Positions 34,785 to 46,530 of a stretch of DNA of 64,000 nt are shown here, piece by piece. The position numbers and the translations under genes were made by a program. Numbering within the stretch: the stretch's first letter is position 1; the number at the start of each line of letters is the position of its first letter. The stretch is from Acidobacteriota bacterium (GTDB taxonomy: Bacteria > Acidobacteriota > Blastocatellia > Pyrinomonadales > Pyrinomonadaceae): positions 1,302,001 through 1,366,000 of the forward strand of contig CP065000.1 of assembly GCA_016700075.1 (NCBI GenBank), given 5' to 3'. The notes beneath the pieces are model-generated. The model saw only the letters and a program-made list of their open reading frames with translations, was not told the DNA's origin and made no database searches.

Positions 34785-35213
34785 TTAATCAACGATCAGC
34801 GGCGGTTTGTCGAAACGCGCTCGCAGCTTATTTATCGCTGTGAGTACATTAGGGCGTTTGATGATGCGTGCTTCCAGGGGCCTTTTGCCGGGAATATCCA
34901 GCATTATGATGCCCAAAAGAATGGTCAGCAGCCCCTGCCCCGGAACGCCGGGCAGCGAAAGTGCCAGCCCAAGCAAGATCAGGAACACACCAAAGAGATT
35001 CTTCAGAATGACCGCACTCCAGCGGACCAGCCACGGGCTGTCGGGCATGAAATCCTGTTGGTAATGCGAGCTGAAATAGTTCTTGGGTATCTTGACCATC
35101 ACGACCGCGATAGCGGCAAAGCTGAGGCCGAGCGACAGCAGAAAAAGCCCGACGCCGAGAAGTACGTTCCCCGGCGTCAAGGTCTGCCAAAAGCTGTCCA
35201 GCCATTCCATCAT
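34785..35213 (-). CDS. Small membrane protein, PGPGW-like
   Basis: 142 residues with two or three membrane helices (VLLGVGLFLLSLGLSFAAIAVVMV; LFGVFLILLGLALSLPGVPGQGLLTILLGIIML). The helix with LPGVPGQG resembles the PGPGW transmembrane family of unknown function. Its ATG shares a base with the stop of the CDP-alcohol phosphatidyltransferase gene (TAATG), so translation is coupled. Confidence 0.7.
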   Translation of the reverse strand: MMEWLDSFWQTLTPGNVLLGVGLFLLSLGLSFAAIAVVMVKIPKNYFSSHYQQDFMPDSPWLVRWSAVILKNLFGVFLILLGLALSLPGVPGQGLLTILLGIIMLDIPGKRPLEARIIKRPNVLTAINKLRARFDKPPLIVD

Positions 35214-35854
35214 TACTTCGGGTTTTCCTTATCCATTTTCATCAGCTCACGCCGAATGTAGATCATCCTCTGCACCAGCGTCCACATGGAGCCGATCGCC
35301 AAAACCCAAAGCACCTGCGGCATGCGGTTGGCGAGGAAATGCTGCGATTCCCAGTTCCATGTCGAAAGGGCTCCGATTATCAGCAGGACCACGCGTTCGG
35401 GCCGCTGCAGGAATCCGACGTTCGCCTTGACACCCAGTCCTTCACTGCGTGCGGTCGTGTAGCTCACGAGAACCGAGGCGATCATGCCTGTTCCGGCAAG
35501 GAATACGTTCAGGACCGAATGCTGTTCCCCATCGCGGGCATAAAAAACGACTATCCCCAAGAACGCCCCCATGTCCGACAGACGGTCGAGCGTCGAATCG
35601 AGGAACGAACCGTACCGCGTCACGCGTCCCGACAGCCGTGCCACGTTTCCGTCGAGCATGTCGAATAGGTTCGCGATGATCAGTACGATGCCCGCCCAAA
35701 AGAACTCGCCAAATCCGAACAGAATACCGCAGGCAAGATTGATAAGGACGCCGATCGTTGTCAGCACGTTTGGAGGAATTCCGGCACTTGCAAGGGCGCG
35801 CACCATCGCGTTGATGATACGCATCGCACCTCGTCCTATTCCGTCAGCGAACAT
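35213..35854 (-). CDS. CDP-alcohol phosphatidyltransferase
   Basis: 213 residues, multi-pass inner-membrane enzyme of phospholipid synthesis. The full signature D-x2-DG-x2-AR-x8-G-x3-D-x3-D is present (D65, D68, G69, A72, R73, G82, D86, D90). Members transfer a phosphatidyl group from CDP-diacylglycerol to glycerol phosphate, inositol phosphate or another alcohol. The sequence is closest in feel to the PI/PIP-synthase branch, and an inositol-monophosphatase-type gene lies at 48735, but the substrate is not determined. Confidence 0.87.
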   Translation of the reverse strand: MFADGIGRGAMRIINAMVRALASAGIPPNVLTTIGVLINLACGILFGFGEFFWAGIVLIIANLFDMLDGNVARLSGRVTRYGSFLDSTLDRLSDMGAFLGIVVFYARDGEQHSVLNVFLAGTGMIASVLVSYTTARSEGLGVKANVGFLQRPERVVLLIIGALSTWNWESQHFLANRMPQVLWVLAIGSMWTLVQRMIYIRRELMKMDKENPK

Positions 35855-35920
35855 ATGTCAGTTGTTAGCGGTCGTTCGAAAGTGGTCAGATGATAATGCG
35901 AACCGGCCACCGGAACTGAT

Positions 35921-36394
35921 CTAATCTTTAGCTTGGTCGTGTATCGTCGTCAGTCGCACTACCTCAAAATTTCGCCAGCCCGTGGGTGTTTTTACCTTGA
36001 CCTCGTCGCCTTCTTCCCGGCCCATCAAAGCCTGGCCGATCGGTGAAACTGTCGAGATCTTCCCGTTGTCCGGATCACTTTCCTCCGATGTGACGAGCTT
36101 GTAAGTGATCTTTTCTTCACGTTCCAGATCATACAGAACGACATCCGAACCGTAGGCGATGCGGTCGGTCGGTATCTTCGAAATATCGATCGACTCGACC
36201 TCCATCAACCGCTGATGCAGCAAACTAACGCGCGCCTGCACGAACGTCTGCCGCTCTTTCGCCGCCTTGTATTCAGCGTTTTCGCTGAGGTCGCCAAATT
36301 CGCGTGCGTGCTGGATGACCTTTGGCAGTTTGTGGTTCAACTCGTATTCGAGTTCTTCTATCTGGTCTTTAAGCCTCTTTCTTATGTCTTCCAT
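35921..36394 (-). CDS. greA: Transcription elongation factor GreA
   Basis: 157 residues. N-terminal coiled coil with the acidic tip HAREFGDLSENAEYKAAKE (residues 30-48), whose D and E residues enter the RNA polymerase secondary channel to stimulate cleavage of backtracked transcripts; C-terminal FKBP-like domain (TVSPIGQALMGREEGDEVKVKTPTG). Length is standard. It follows pfkA by 17 bases in the same direction. Confidence 0.95.
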   Translation of the reverse strand: MEDIRKRLKDQIEELEYELNHKLPKVIQHAREFGDLSENAEYKAAKERQTFVQARVSLLHQRLMEVESIDISKIPTDRIAYGSDVVLYDLEREEKITYKLVTSEESDPDNGKISTVSPIGQALMGREEGDEVKVKTPTGWRNFEVVRLTTIHDQAKD

Positions 36395-36411
36395 CTCAAA
36401 AACTTCTTCAC

Positions 36412-37536
36412 CTATGAGCCGCTCGTACGCACCTCGAACATTTCCTCTTCGCCCAGCTTTGATTCTTTCGGTGCCGCAAACGAAATTCCGATGTCGCGAG
36501 CTGTCCGCACAAGTTGGCCGTCAACCGCAACTTGTTTGACGTTTGCACAAGCCTCGGAGATCGGCACCGTAACGACTGTGCCTGCCTGTAAAGCGACCAT
36601 CTTGCCTGATTCGCCGTTTGCCAGAGCCCGGACCGCACACGCGCCGAAGTTCGTCCCCAGCATTCTGTCAAAGGCGTTCGGGCTGCCGCCCCGCTGCAGA
36701 TGCCCCAATACGACACAGCGGGATTCCTTGCCGGTCATCTCTTGTATCTTTTCGCTCACATAAGCTCCGACACCGCCGAGCCGCATGTTCTTCTCGTCCT
36801 GATACATCTCACGTTTGCCCAATTCGACCGCACCTTCGGCGACAACGATGTTTGTAAATTTCGACCCGCTTTCCTCGCGGGCACGCACCTTTCGGACGAT
36901 CGAATCGAACGAGAAAGGGATCTCAGGTATCAGGATCACGTCCGCGCTTCCGGCAAGGCCCGCGTGAAGAGCTATCCAGCCCGTATTTCGTCCCATCACC
37001 TCAAGCACCATCACACGGTCGTGCGATGCGGCGGTGGTATGCAGCCTATCCAGAGCTTCCGTGGCAATGTCAATGGCCGTCATGAAACCGAACGTTAGTT
37101 CCGTCGCGGCGAGGTCGTTATCGATGGTCTTTGGAACGCCGATGACCGGAAATCCGCGTTTGTGGAACTGCTCGGCGATCGCCAGCGTGCCTTCGCCGCC
37201 TATGGCGACAAGAGCCTCTATCCCGAGGATGTCCAGGTTTGCCAGGGCTTCGCCGATCGGCATATCGACAAAGGTCGGTTTACCGTCGATCATCTTCACG
37301 AAACTGCCGCGGTTTCGCGTCCCCAATATCGTGCCGCCTCGCGGCAGGATGCCGCTTACTGCAGCGGTGTTCAGTATTCGCGTATGAGTTTCGCCGAGGA
37401 TGCCTTCGAAGCTGTCCTCGATGCCGATGCATTTCATCCCGAATTCGCCGATCGCGGTCCTTACGACCGCACGTATCGCCGCATTCAGCCCCGGCGCATC
37501 GCCGCCGCCTGTCAATACGCCTATTTGCTTATACAT
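36412..37536 (-). CDS. pfkA: 6-phosphofructokinase, group III type
   Basis: 374 residues. Phosphorylates fructose 6-phosphate in glycolysis. Motifs: GVLTGGGDAPGLNAAIR, GGEGT (113-117), PKTIDND (135-141). The glycine at 116 corresponds to residue 104 of E. coli PfkA and favours ATP as donor (PPi enzymes have Asp); the lysine at 136 corresponds to residue 124, where E. coli has Gly and PPi-type and actinobacterial group III enzymes have Lys. ATP use is therefore likely but should not be taken as settled. First gene of a unit with greA. Confidence 0.93.
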   Translation of the reverse strand: MYKQIGVLTGGGDAPGLNAAIRAVVRTAIGEFGMKCIGIEDSFEGILGETHTRILNTAAVSGILPRGGTILGTRNRGSFVKMIDGKPTFVDMPIGEALANLDILGIEALVAIGGEGTLAIAEQFHKRGFPVIGVPKTIDNDLAATELTFGFMTAIDIATEALDRLHTTAASHDRVMVLEVMGRNTGWIALHAGLAGSADVILIPEIPFSFDSIVRKVRAREESGSKFTNIVVAEGAVELGKREMYQDEKNMRLGGVGAYVSEKIQEMTGKESRCVVLGHLQRGGSPNAFDRMLGTNFGACAVRALANGESGKMVALQAGTVVTVPISEACANVKQVAVDGQLVRTARDIGISFAAPKESKLGEEEMFEVRTSGS

Positions 37537-37612
37537 ACTTTCGAAACTGCCAAAGTTATGTCTTATTTTACGTTACACGCGGTAAAACCGGAAAACGCCT
37601 GGACATCAGAGG

Positions 37613-39241
37613 TTAGTTGAGGTTGTTCTGCTTTGCTTTCGCGGCGAGTTCGACGGCACGAGGCATCATTTCCATTGCCTTCAGGATCTGCGGATCATTC
37701 TCGAGCAGCACCTGCGTCCCGGCCTCTGTGGAATAGCTCGCCGTCGCTATCTCCTGTCTGATACGCATCTTCGCGTGGTCTGCCAGTGCGTTGATGTTTG
37801 CCGGTGTCAGGCCGTTTTTCGGATCATTGGCCGCATAGCCGCGAAACGAGTCGAAAAGCTTGTCCGATACGGCAAATTCGTTAGGCTGAAGATTTGCCTT
37901 GAACGTCTGCTTTTCGATGCGAAACGTATCAAACCCCTGTATTCGCCCCGCGACGAGCTGACGCACAAAATGGAACGCGGCCTCGTTTATTCTCGATCTC
38001 AACGGATTAGGCGTCGCCTGCGGAACAGCCACGTCAGGCACGATCCCGCGGCCGCCCAAAAGCGTCCTGCCGTCCGGCAGTGTTACGGGGGAACCGATAG
38101 GCTTAGGCTCCGTTGCCGTGCCGTTTTCGGAGGGCAGATCCTCGCCATGAGTGTAGTAATCATAGATCGAACCGCTTGAATAATCCCTCTGCAGCGAACG
38201 CCCGAAAGGTGTGTAGTAACGCGCCGTTGTCAGCGTCAAACCTGTACCGTAAGGCAGCCGGAAGATACGCTGAACCAACCCTTTTCCGAAACTCTCGCTG
38301 CCGACGACCAATCCGCGGTTATAATCCTGAACAGCACCCGCGACTATCTCCGAAGCCGATGCCGAGCCGCCGTTTATCATGACAACAAGCGGTATGTCCT
38401 CGCGACCGCTGCCCGAGGTTTTTAGTTCACGCACCGGAGCCGCCGAAGCACCGCGAACCGATACGGCAGTCTTGCCCTCAGGAACAAATTTGCTGACGAC
38501 AGAAACTGCCTGTTCCAGAATACCGCCCGGGTTTCCGCGCAGATCGAGAATAAGGCTCTTCATTCCACGCAATTTGAGCTCTTCCATCGCCAATGTGACC
38601 TCTTGCGATGTCGTCTGCTGAAAGCCGCCGGTCAGCCCTATGTAGCCGACGCCATTTGGCAGCATAAAAAAATTGCGAACGGAAGGCAGCGGAACACCGC
38701 CGCGGACGATCTCAAGCTCGATAGGCTCAGGCGACGTCAAACGGTCGATCTCGATGCGGACACGCGTACCGCGTTCACCGCGGACGTTTCGAGACACCTC
38801 GCTGCTAGTCCATTCGAGCGCGTCGTTTCCGTCAACTTTCAGGATCCGGTCGCCATACCGCAGGCCTGCATCTGCCGCCGGCGTATTCGGAATTACGGCC
38901 TGAACGTAAACGCCGTCGCGATGCTGAAATATTGAAACGCCGATACCGTAGAATTGTGATGATTGCTCTTCGTCGAGCTTGCGAAATTCTTCACGCGTGA
39001 AAAACGCCGAATGCGGATCGAGCGACCACAGCATGGTCTGCATCGATACGTCGGCCATTTTTTCGCGGTTCGCGTTGCCGCCGTAGCTTTCGTCGATCAG
39101 CTGCAATGCCTCGGCATAGTCGGCCACCAGCCCGGATGCATCGCCTGTCGCCGCCGTGCGTTCAGACGGAAGACGCCCAAAAAGCCCGCCGGCAAGGGCA
39201 CCCAAAAGTATCGTCAAAACTGCTATGGCAGCGTATTTCAT
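37613..39241 (-). CDS. S41 family C-terminal processing protease
   Basis: 542 residues. N-terminal membrane anchor or signal (IAVLTILLGALAGGLF), a PDZ domain (about 96-180; FYGIGVSIFQHRDGVYVQAV), and the S41 core with catalytic S295 (GGSASASEIVAGA) and K320 (ESFGKGLVQ), 25 residues apart as in tail-specific proteases. The C-terminal about 130 residues are a helical extension. It cleaves exported proteins in the periplasm. Confidence 0.92.
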   Translation of the reverse strand: MKYAAIAVLTILLGALAGGLFGRLPSERTAATGDASGLVADYAEALQLIDESYGGNANREKMADVSMQTMLWSLDPHSAFFTREEFRKLDEEQSSQFYGIGVSIFQHRDGVYVQAVIPNTPAADAGLRYGDRILKVDGNDALEWTSSEVSRNVRGERGTRVRIEIDRLTSPEPIELEIVRGGVPLPSVRNFFMLPNGVGYIGLTGGFQQTTSQEVTLAMEELKLRGMKSLILDLRGNPGGILEQAVSVVSKFVPEGKTAVSVRGASAAPVRELKTSGSGREDIPLVVMINGGSASASEIVAGAVQDYNRGLVVGSESFGKGLVQRIFRLPYGTGLTLTTARYYTPFGRSLQRDYSSGSIYDYYTHGEDLPSENGTATEPKPIGSPVTLPDGRTLLGGRGIVPDVAVPQATPNPLRSRINEAAFHFVRQLVAGRIQGFDTFRIEKQTFKANLQPNEFAVSDKLFDSFRGYAANDPKNGLTPANINALADHAKMRIRQEIATASYSTEAGTQVLLENDPQILKAMEMMPRAVELAAKAKQNNLN

Positions 39242-39400
39242 ATTCGCGGAAACGCCGCTTACGGGCGTCCATTTCGGCTCAAATGCCTTTCACAACAATA
39301 TATCACATCGGCCAGGTCGATTTTTTCGTTTCGAAATATGGAAGCTGACTATTTATTTACTTTTTCTTAACCAACATTTACCATTAGCCTTTTACTTTTC

Positions 39401-40141
39401 ATGCAGCCCGACCTCTCCATCATCATTCCTGCGTATAACGAAAGCGACCGCATATCGGGTCCGCTGCGTACTGTCATCGAATACCTCAGATCGCAGCCGT
39501 TTACTGCAGAGGTCATCGTCGTGGACGATGGTTCATCAGATGATACAACTGCGGCCGCGGATGCCGTCTTTTCTGAATATCCCGAATTTGGAGGCCGCAC
39601 CGTTCACTATGAAAAGAACCGCGGTAAAGGCTACGCCGTAAAGACTGGAATGCTCGCCGCCGCAGCAGATATCGTTCTTTTCTCCGACGCCGACCTTTCA
39701 ACGCCCATCGAAGAGCTGCACAAGCTGGTCGATCCGATAAAGAACGGCAAGTTCGACGTAACTTTCGGCTCGCGTGCGCTCGACCGTTCGCTGATCGGAA
39801 CACATCAGCCGTGGCGGCGTGAACAGGGCGGCAAGGTCTTCAACCTCGTCGTTCGTCTGATGACGGGAATGCCTTTCTGGGACACGCAGTGCGGTTTTAA
39901 GGCATTCTCGATGCCCAAATTCCGCCCTCTGCTCGACGTGATGCAGATCGAGCGTTTTGGTTTCGACGTCGAATTTCTCTATGTCGCACGCCTCCATGGC
40001 CTGCGGCTGCAGGAAATTCCCGTCCGCTGGAACAACGACGACCGCAGCAAGGTCAACGTGCTACGCGATAGCGTGCGAATGTTTGACGAGGTCCGCCAGA
40101 TCCGCCGCAACTCCAAACGCGGAGTTTACGATGTAGGATAG
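39401..40141 (+). CDS. GT2 glycosyltransferase, dolichyl-phosphate glucose synthase-like
   Basis: 246 residues. GT-A fold: SIIIPAYNESDRI at the start, VVDDGSSDDT, and the metal-binding LFSDADLSTP. The C-terminal half (DTQCGFKAFS, GFDVEFLYVARLHGLRLQEIPVRW) follows the ALG5 branch, which transfers a sugar from UDP or GDP to a polyprenyl phosphate. No C-terminal membrane helices, so it acts at the inner membrane face. A hairpin repeat separates it from pdxJ. Confidence 0.88.
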   Translation: MQPDLSIIIPAYNESDRISGPLRTVIEYLRSQPFTAEVIVVDDGSSDDTTAAADAVFSEYPEFGGRTVHYEKNRGKGYAVKTGMLAAAADIVLFSDADLSTPIEELHKLVDPIKNGKFDVTFGSRALDRSLIGTHQPWRREQGGKVFNLVVRLMTGMPFWDTQCGFKAFSMPKFRPLLDVMQIERFGFDVEFLYVARLHGLRLQEIPVRWNNDDRSKVNVLRDSVRMFDEVRQIRRNSKRGVYDVG

Positions 40142-40200
40142 CCACCGAGATCACCGAGAAGCTGGTTCTATTCGTCTGTGCTCTCTGTGAACTCTGTGGC
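40141..40200. repeat. CACAGAG-type intergenic hairpin
   Basis: GCCACCGAGATCACCGAGA is answered by TCTCTGTGAACTCTGTGGC, forming a long imperfect hairpin between the ALG5-like gene and pdxJ. It shares the CACAGAG/CTCTGTG words with the larger element at 49519-49639. Confidence 0.6.
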
Positions 40201-40212
40201 AAAATCTATATT

Positions 40213-40956
40213 ATGACCGCGAAGCTCAACGTAAATATCGACCACGTCGCCACCATCCGCGAGGCCCGTAAAACCATTGAACCGTCGATCGTCACCGCCG
40301 CCGTCATCTGTGAACAGGCAGGCGCCGACGGCATCACGGTACACCTGCGCGGGGACCGTCGTCACATACAGGACCGCGATATCGAACTGCTCCGCGATGT
40401 TGTTACTACTTATCTGAATGTCGAAATGGCGGCTACCGACGAGATGATTTCCATCGCTACACGGACAAAGCCCGACGCCGTTTCGCTCGTCCCGGAAAAT
40501 CCGGGCGAGGTAACGACCGAAGGCGGGCTAGACGTGATAAAGAATTTTGAGACAGTCAAAAAAGCGGTCGATAGCCTGCGCGATGCAGGTATTTTCGTCA
40601 GCATCTTCATCGACCCCGACACGGACCAGATCGACGCTGCAAAACGTGCAGGTGCCCAACAGGTCGAGCTTTGCACCGCCGAATACGCAGAGCTGACGCT
40701 GTCTTCGCGTGCCGCCCACGGCGAAGGAGCGCAAAAAGCCGCCGCTGAAGTTTCACGCATCGCGGCAGCTTCCGTTCACGCAAAAAGCCTCGGAATGATC
40801 GTCGCCGCAGGCCACGGCCTGACCTATCGCAACGTCGCCGCACTCGCCGCCATTCCCGAAATAACCGAATTCAACATCGGCCACAACATCATCAGCCGTG
40901 CTGTCTTCGTCGGCCTCGCGCAAGCCGTCCGCGAGATGATATCGGCTATTAATTAA
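40213..40956 (+). CDS. pdxJ: Pyridoxine 5'-phosphate synthase
   Basis: 247 residues. Condenses 1-deoxy-xylulose 5-phosphate with 3-amino-2-oxopropyl phosphate to pyridoxine 5'-phosphate, the last step of the DXP-dependent vitamin B6 route. Diagnostic stretches: LNVNIDHVATIREAR, ITVHLRGDRRHIQDRD, SLVPENPGEVTTEGG, and the C-terminal EFNIGHNIISRAVFVGL. Complete and of normal length. The convergent uvrA gene ends only 4 bases after this stop. Confidence 0.96.
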   Translation: MTAKLNVNIDHVATIREARKTIEPSIVTAAVICEQAGADGITVHLRGDRRHIQDRDIELLRDVVTTYLNVEMAATDEMISIATRTKPDAVSLVPENPGEVTTEGGLDVIKNFETVKKAVDSLRDAGIFVSIFIDPDTDQIDAAKRAGAQQVELCTAEYAELTLSSRAAHGEGAQKAAAEVSRIAAASVHAKSLGMIVAAGHGLTYRNVAALAAIPEITEFNIGHNIISRAVFVGLAQAVREMISAIN

Positions 40957-40960
40957 AAAA

Positions 40961-43867
<2,907 letters not shown>

Positions 43868-43918
43868 TACAGTCGCGATCTTCGTACATCGCCGAAACGA
43901 GCATTATATCAGCCGCCG

Positions 43919-44851
43919 TCATGCAAAGCTAAGCACCGCCCACAGTGAGCCGCCCGCAATGATAACCCAAAGCACCAATCCCAAAACGAAAGGCCGCCAG
44001 CCGACGTTGGAGAGCATTTCACGCGTCATTCCGAGGCCGATCAGGAACAGCGTCACAATAAGCCCTGCCTTTGCAAGGTTTACCAGCGCATCAAAAATGC
44101 TCGGCAAAACGTGTGACGAACCGTAAGTCCGTGCCGCCACCGCACCGACAAAGAAGAAAATGAACCACGGCAGCGTGATCTTTGCCTTGTCCTCGGGGTC
44201 GCGATAGGCGAATGCCAACGCGAGCGCAAGCGGTATGATCCAAAGCGTTCGCGCGAGCTTTACTGTCGTCGCAACGGCCAACGAATCTGTACCGTAGCTG
44301 CTCGAAGCACCGACCACCGAACTCGTGTCCTGTATGGCGATCGCCGCCCACAGCCCGAATTGGCTCTGCGACATATCCAGCGAATGCCCGATCAAAGGAA
44401 AAAGAAAAAGAGCGATCGCATTGAGTATAAATACCGTGCCAAGCGAGACGGACATTTCGTCGTTCTCAGCCTTTATCGCCGGCCCGACCGCCGCGATGGC
44501 ACTGCCGCCGCAAATAGCTGTACCGCACGAAATGAGCGTGCGGATCTTTGACGAAACACCGAGCAGCTTTCCTAGCGCAAAACCAAGTATCAACGCACCG
44601 AAAACCACCGCCACTATGAATGCGATCCCGCCGCGGCCTGCCTTGACGACCGCCTCCAGATTCATTCCAAAACCCAGCATCACGACCGAGGCCTGGAGCA
44701 GATATTTCGCGGGTTTGCCAGTCAGGTCCGGGAAAGGATTCCCGATGGTCAGCGCCATCGCCATTCCAAGAGCCAACGCCATATAAGGCGAGCCCCACGG
44801 TGAGAGGAGAAATGCGATCGCTAGAAAAAAGGCGGCCTTTTGCCAGAGCAT
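43919..44851 (-). CDS. YeiH/UPF0324 family putative sulfate exporter
   Basis: 310 residues with about ten hydrophobic segments. Family motifs are LLQASVVMLGFGMNLEAV, SCGTAICGGSAIAAVGPAIKA and AIAIQDTSSVVGA. Members are annotated as putative sulfate or sulfonate exporters, a label drawn from gene neighbourhoods. Nothing here on sulfur metabolism is adjacent. Single gene between uvrA and the DUF4197 gene. Confidence 0.88.
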   Translation of the reverse strand: MLWQKAAFFLAIAFLLSPWGSPYMALALGMAMALTIGNPFPDLTGKPAKYLLQASVVMLGFGMNLEAVVKAGRGGIAFIVAVVFGALILGFALGKLLGVSSKIRTLISCGTAICGGSAIAAVGPAIKAENDEMSVSLGTVFILNAIALFLFPLIGHSLDMSQSQFGLWAAIAIQDTSSVVGASSSYGTDSLAVATTVKLARTLWIIPLALALAFAYRDPEDKAKITLPWFIFFFVGAVAARTYGSSHVLPSIFDALVNLAKAGLIVTLFLIGLGMTREMLSNVGWRPFVLGLVLWVIIAGGSLWAVLSFA

Positions 44852-44876
44852 ACGAAGCGAAAAGTATAAGAGCGCT

Positions 44877-44908
44877 CAAAAGAAAAAGCGAGATGTGAGC
44901 CTCGCTTT
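44877..44908 (-). terminator. Rho-independent terminator after the DUF4197 gene
   Basis: On the minus strand AAAGCGAG-GCTCACAT-CTCGCTTT is followed by TTCTTTT. It lies about 26 bases past the stop at 44934. Confidence 0.8.
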
Positions 44909-44933
44909 TCCCTTTTCCTCCCGGTGATATTGT

Positions 44934-45638
44934 TTACCTAAGTACGCCGAAAACCGTCCTCAGTATTGCGGTCGTTCTGCCTACAGGATCGCGGCGTATG
45001 CGTTTTTCCTCGTCGGCGATGAGCAGGAACAGGCCGTCGAGAGCTTTCTGCGTAACGTAGCCGTCGATGTCCGTCGCGTCCTGACCGAGGAACGAACCGA
45101 ATCGCCCGTAGCGCCCGATCAGCGATTTGTACTGCTGTGTGACGCCAACCTGTTCGGTGAATTCCTCGACGATCGGGCGGAATTTCACACGCAGCCTTTC
45201 CTCGCTCGTTCTGCGGAAAAACTGCGTCGCGGCGTCGTCCTGACCGCTGAAGAGGATATTGCGGGCGTCGGTAAACGTCATTTGGCCAAGCGAATCGACG
45301 AAGATATCGACAGCCTCGGGCACCGCCTTTTCGGCGGCGTGATTCATAGACGCTATGAACTCGTTGACGCGTTTGCCCTGTCCCAGGAATCGCATCGTTC
45401 CCTCGACCTTTTTCAGGCTGTCGGGCAACGGAATTCGGACGCGGTCGTTGCCGAGAAAACCATTCTGACGGCCGAGGTCTTTGATTGCAGCACGGACGCC
45501 CTTATCGAGGGCCGCCTTAAGCCCGCGTGAGATGTCCAAGTCGGAAAGCGTCGGCTGGCGGCGCGTCTGTGCAAGCGTAAAGCTTGATAATATTGACGTT
45601 ATGACGATAGCTGCTGCGAATGTCTTTACGGCTTTCAT
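44934..45638 (-). CDS. DUF4197 secreted protein
   Basis: 234 residues from the ATG at 45638, preceded by GGAGGG at good spacing. Signal peptide (KTFAAAIVITSILSSFTLAQ) then the DUF4197 domain, mostly helical (ISRGLKAALDKGVRAAIKDLG, FVDSLGQMTFTDARNILF, YKSLIGRYGRFGSFLG). Function unknown; periplasmic location inferred. Single-gene unit with terminators on both sides. Confidence 0.87.
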   Translation of the reverse strand: MKAVKTFAAAIVITSILSSFTLAQTRRQPTLSDLDISRGLKAALDKGVRAAIKDLGRQNGFLGNDRVRIPLPDSLKKVEGTMRFLGQGKRVNEFIASMNHAAEKAVPEAVDIFVDSLGQMTFTDARNILFSGQDDAATQFFRRTSEERLRVKFRPIVEEFTEQVGVTQQYKSLIGRYGRFGSFLGQDATDIDGYVTQKALDGLFLLIADEEKRIRRDPVGRTTAILRTVFGVLR

Positions 45639-45660
45639 TTTCGTTCCCTCCAAAAACTTC

Positions 45661-45697
45661 AAGCATCGGCCCGCACGCCTGTTGCGAACCGATGCTT
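45661..45697 (-). terminator. Hairpin terminator after gpmA
   Basis: On the minus strand AAGCATCGG and CCGATGCTT form a perfect 9-bp stem around a 19-base loop, followed by GAAGTTTTT. It separates gpmA from the DUF4197 gene. Confidence 0.65.
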
Positions 45698-45763
45698 TGA
45701 TTTCATTGCATCCCGAAAAGTTTGAATACTATTTCCGACGTTTTCCGACGAAATCGTCGATTC

Positions 45764-46507
45764 CTATTGTTTCGCTTTTCCCTGATTCGCGACCGCTTCC
45801 TGTGCGGCACGGATCGCGTCCTGATCGCCCAAATAGCTGCTCGAAATTGGCCGCATATCGGCATCAAGTTCGTACACCAAAGGCACGCCGGTCGGTATGT
45901 TCAGGCTGACGATATCTTCGTCCGCGATGCCGTCGAGATGTTTGACCAATGCACGCAGGCTGTTGCCGTGTGCGGCGATGATCAGGCGTTTGCCTGCACG
46001 GATCTTCGGCACTATCTCGCTTTCCCAATACGGCACGACGCGTTCGACAGTATCCTTCAGGCATTCGGTCGCCGGGAAATTCTCAATGCCGGCATAACGC
46101 GGATCGTTGCCGAGATAACGCTCGTCGCTCGGGTCCAATTCGGGCGGCGGAATGTCATAACTGCGACGCCAGATCAGCACCTGATCGTCGCCGTACTTCG
46201 CCGCTGTCTCAGCTTTGTCGAGTCCCTGCAAATCGCCGTAATGCCGTTCATTTAGCAGCCACGATTTCGTCTGCGGCAGCCACATTGCGTCCATCTCATC
46301 GAGAATCAGCCACAGCGTGCGGATCGCACGTTTCAGCACCGAAGTGTATGCCTCGTCAAACACGAAACCTTCGCTTTTCAGCAGTTGCCCGGCGGCTTTT
46401 GCCTCGGCAATTCCCTTTTCCGACAGATCGACGTCGTACCAGCCCGTGAACCTGTTTTCCTTGTTCCATTGACTCTCGCCGTGACGTATCAAGACAACTT
46501 TGTACAT
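45764..46507 (-). CDS. gpmA: 2,3-bisphosphoglycerate-dependent phosphoglycerate mutase
   Basis: 247 residues. Interconverts 3- and 2-phosphoglycerate. The phosphohistidine motif LIRHGESQWNKENRFTGW is at the start, the substrate loop ERHYGDLQG in the middle, and the second catalytic His in AAHGNSLRALVKHLDG. Length matches the dPGM family. It follows folC by 23 bases on the same strand. Confidence 0.96.
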   Translation of the reverse strand: MYKVVLIRHGESQWNKENRFTGWYDVDLSEKGIAEAKAAGQLLKSEGFVFDEAYTSVLKRAIRTLWLILDEMDAMWLPQTKSWLLNERHYGDLQGLDKAETAAKYGDDQVLIWRRSYDIPPPELDPSDERYLGNDPRYAGIENFPATECLKDTVERVVPYWESEIVPKIRAGKRLIIAAHGNSLRALVKHLDGIADEDIVSLNIPTGVPLVYELDADMRPISSSYLGDQDAIRAAQEAVANQGKAKQ

Positions 46508-46530
46508 AAGATAAGTTTCGTTCGAAATGC

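Noticed and set aside
43882..43899. Degenerate TGTTTCA-N4-TGAAACA-like site before uvrA
   Set aside because: The minus-strand sequence CGTTTCG-GCGA-TGTACGA keeps only 9 of 14 half-site positions. uvrA is often SOS-controlled and the site lies near an extended -10, but the match is too weak to list as an operator.
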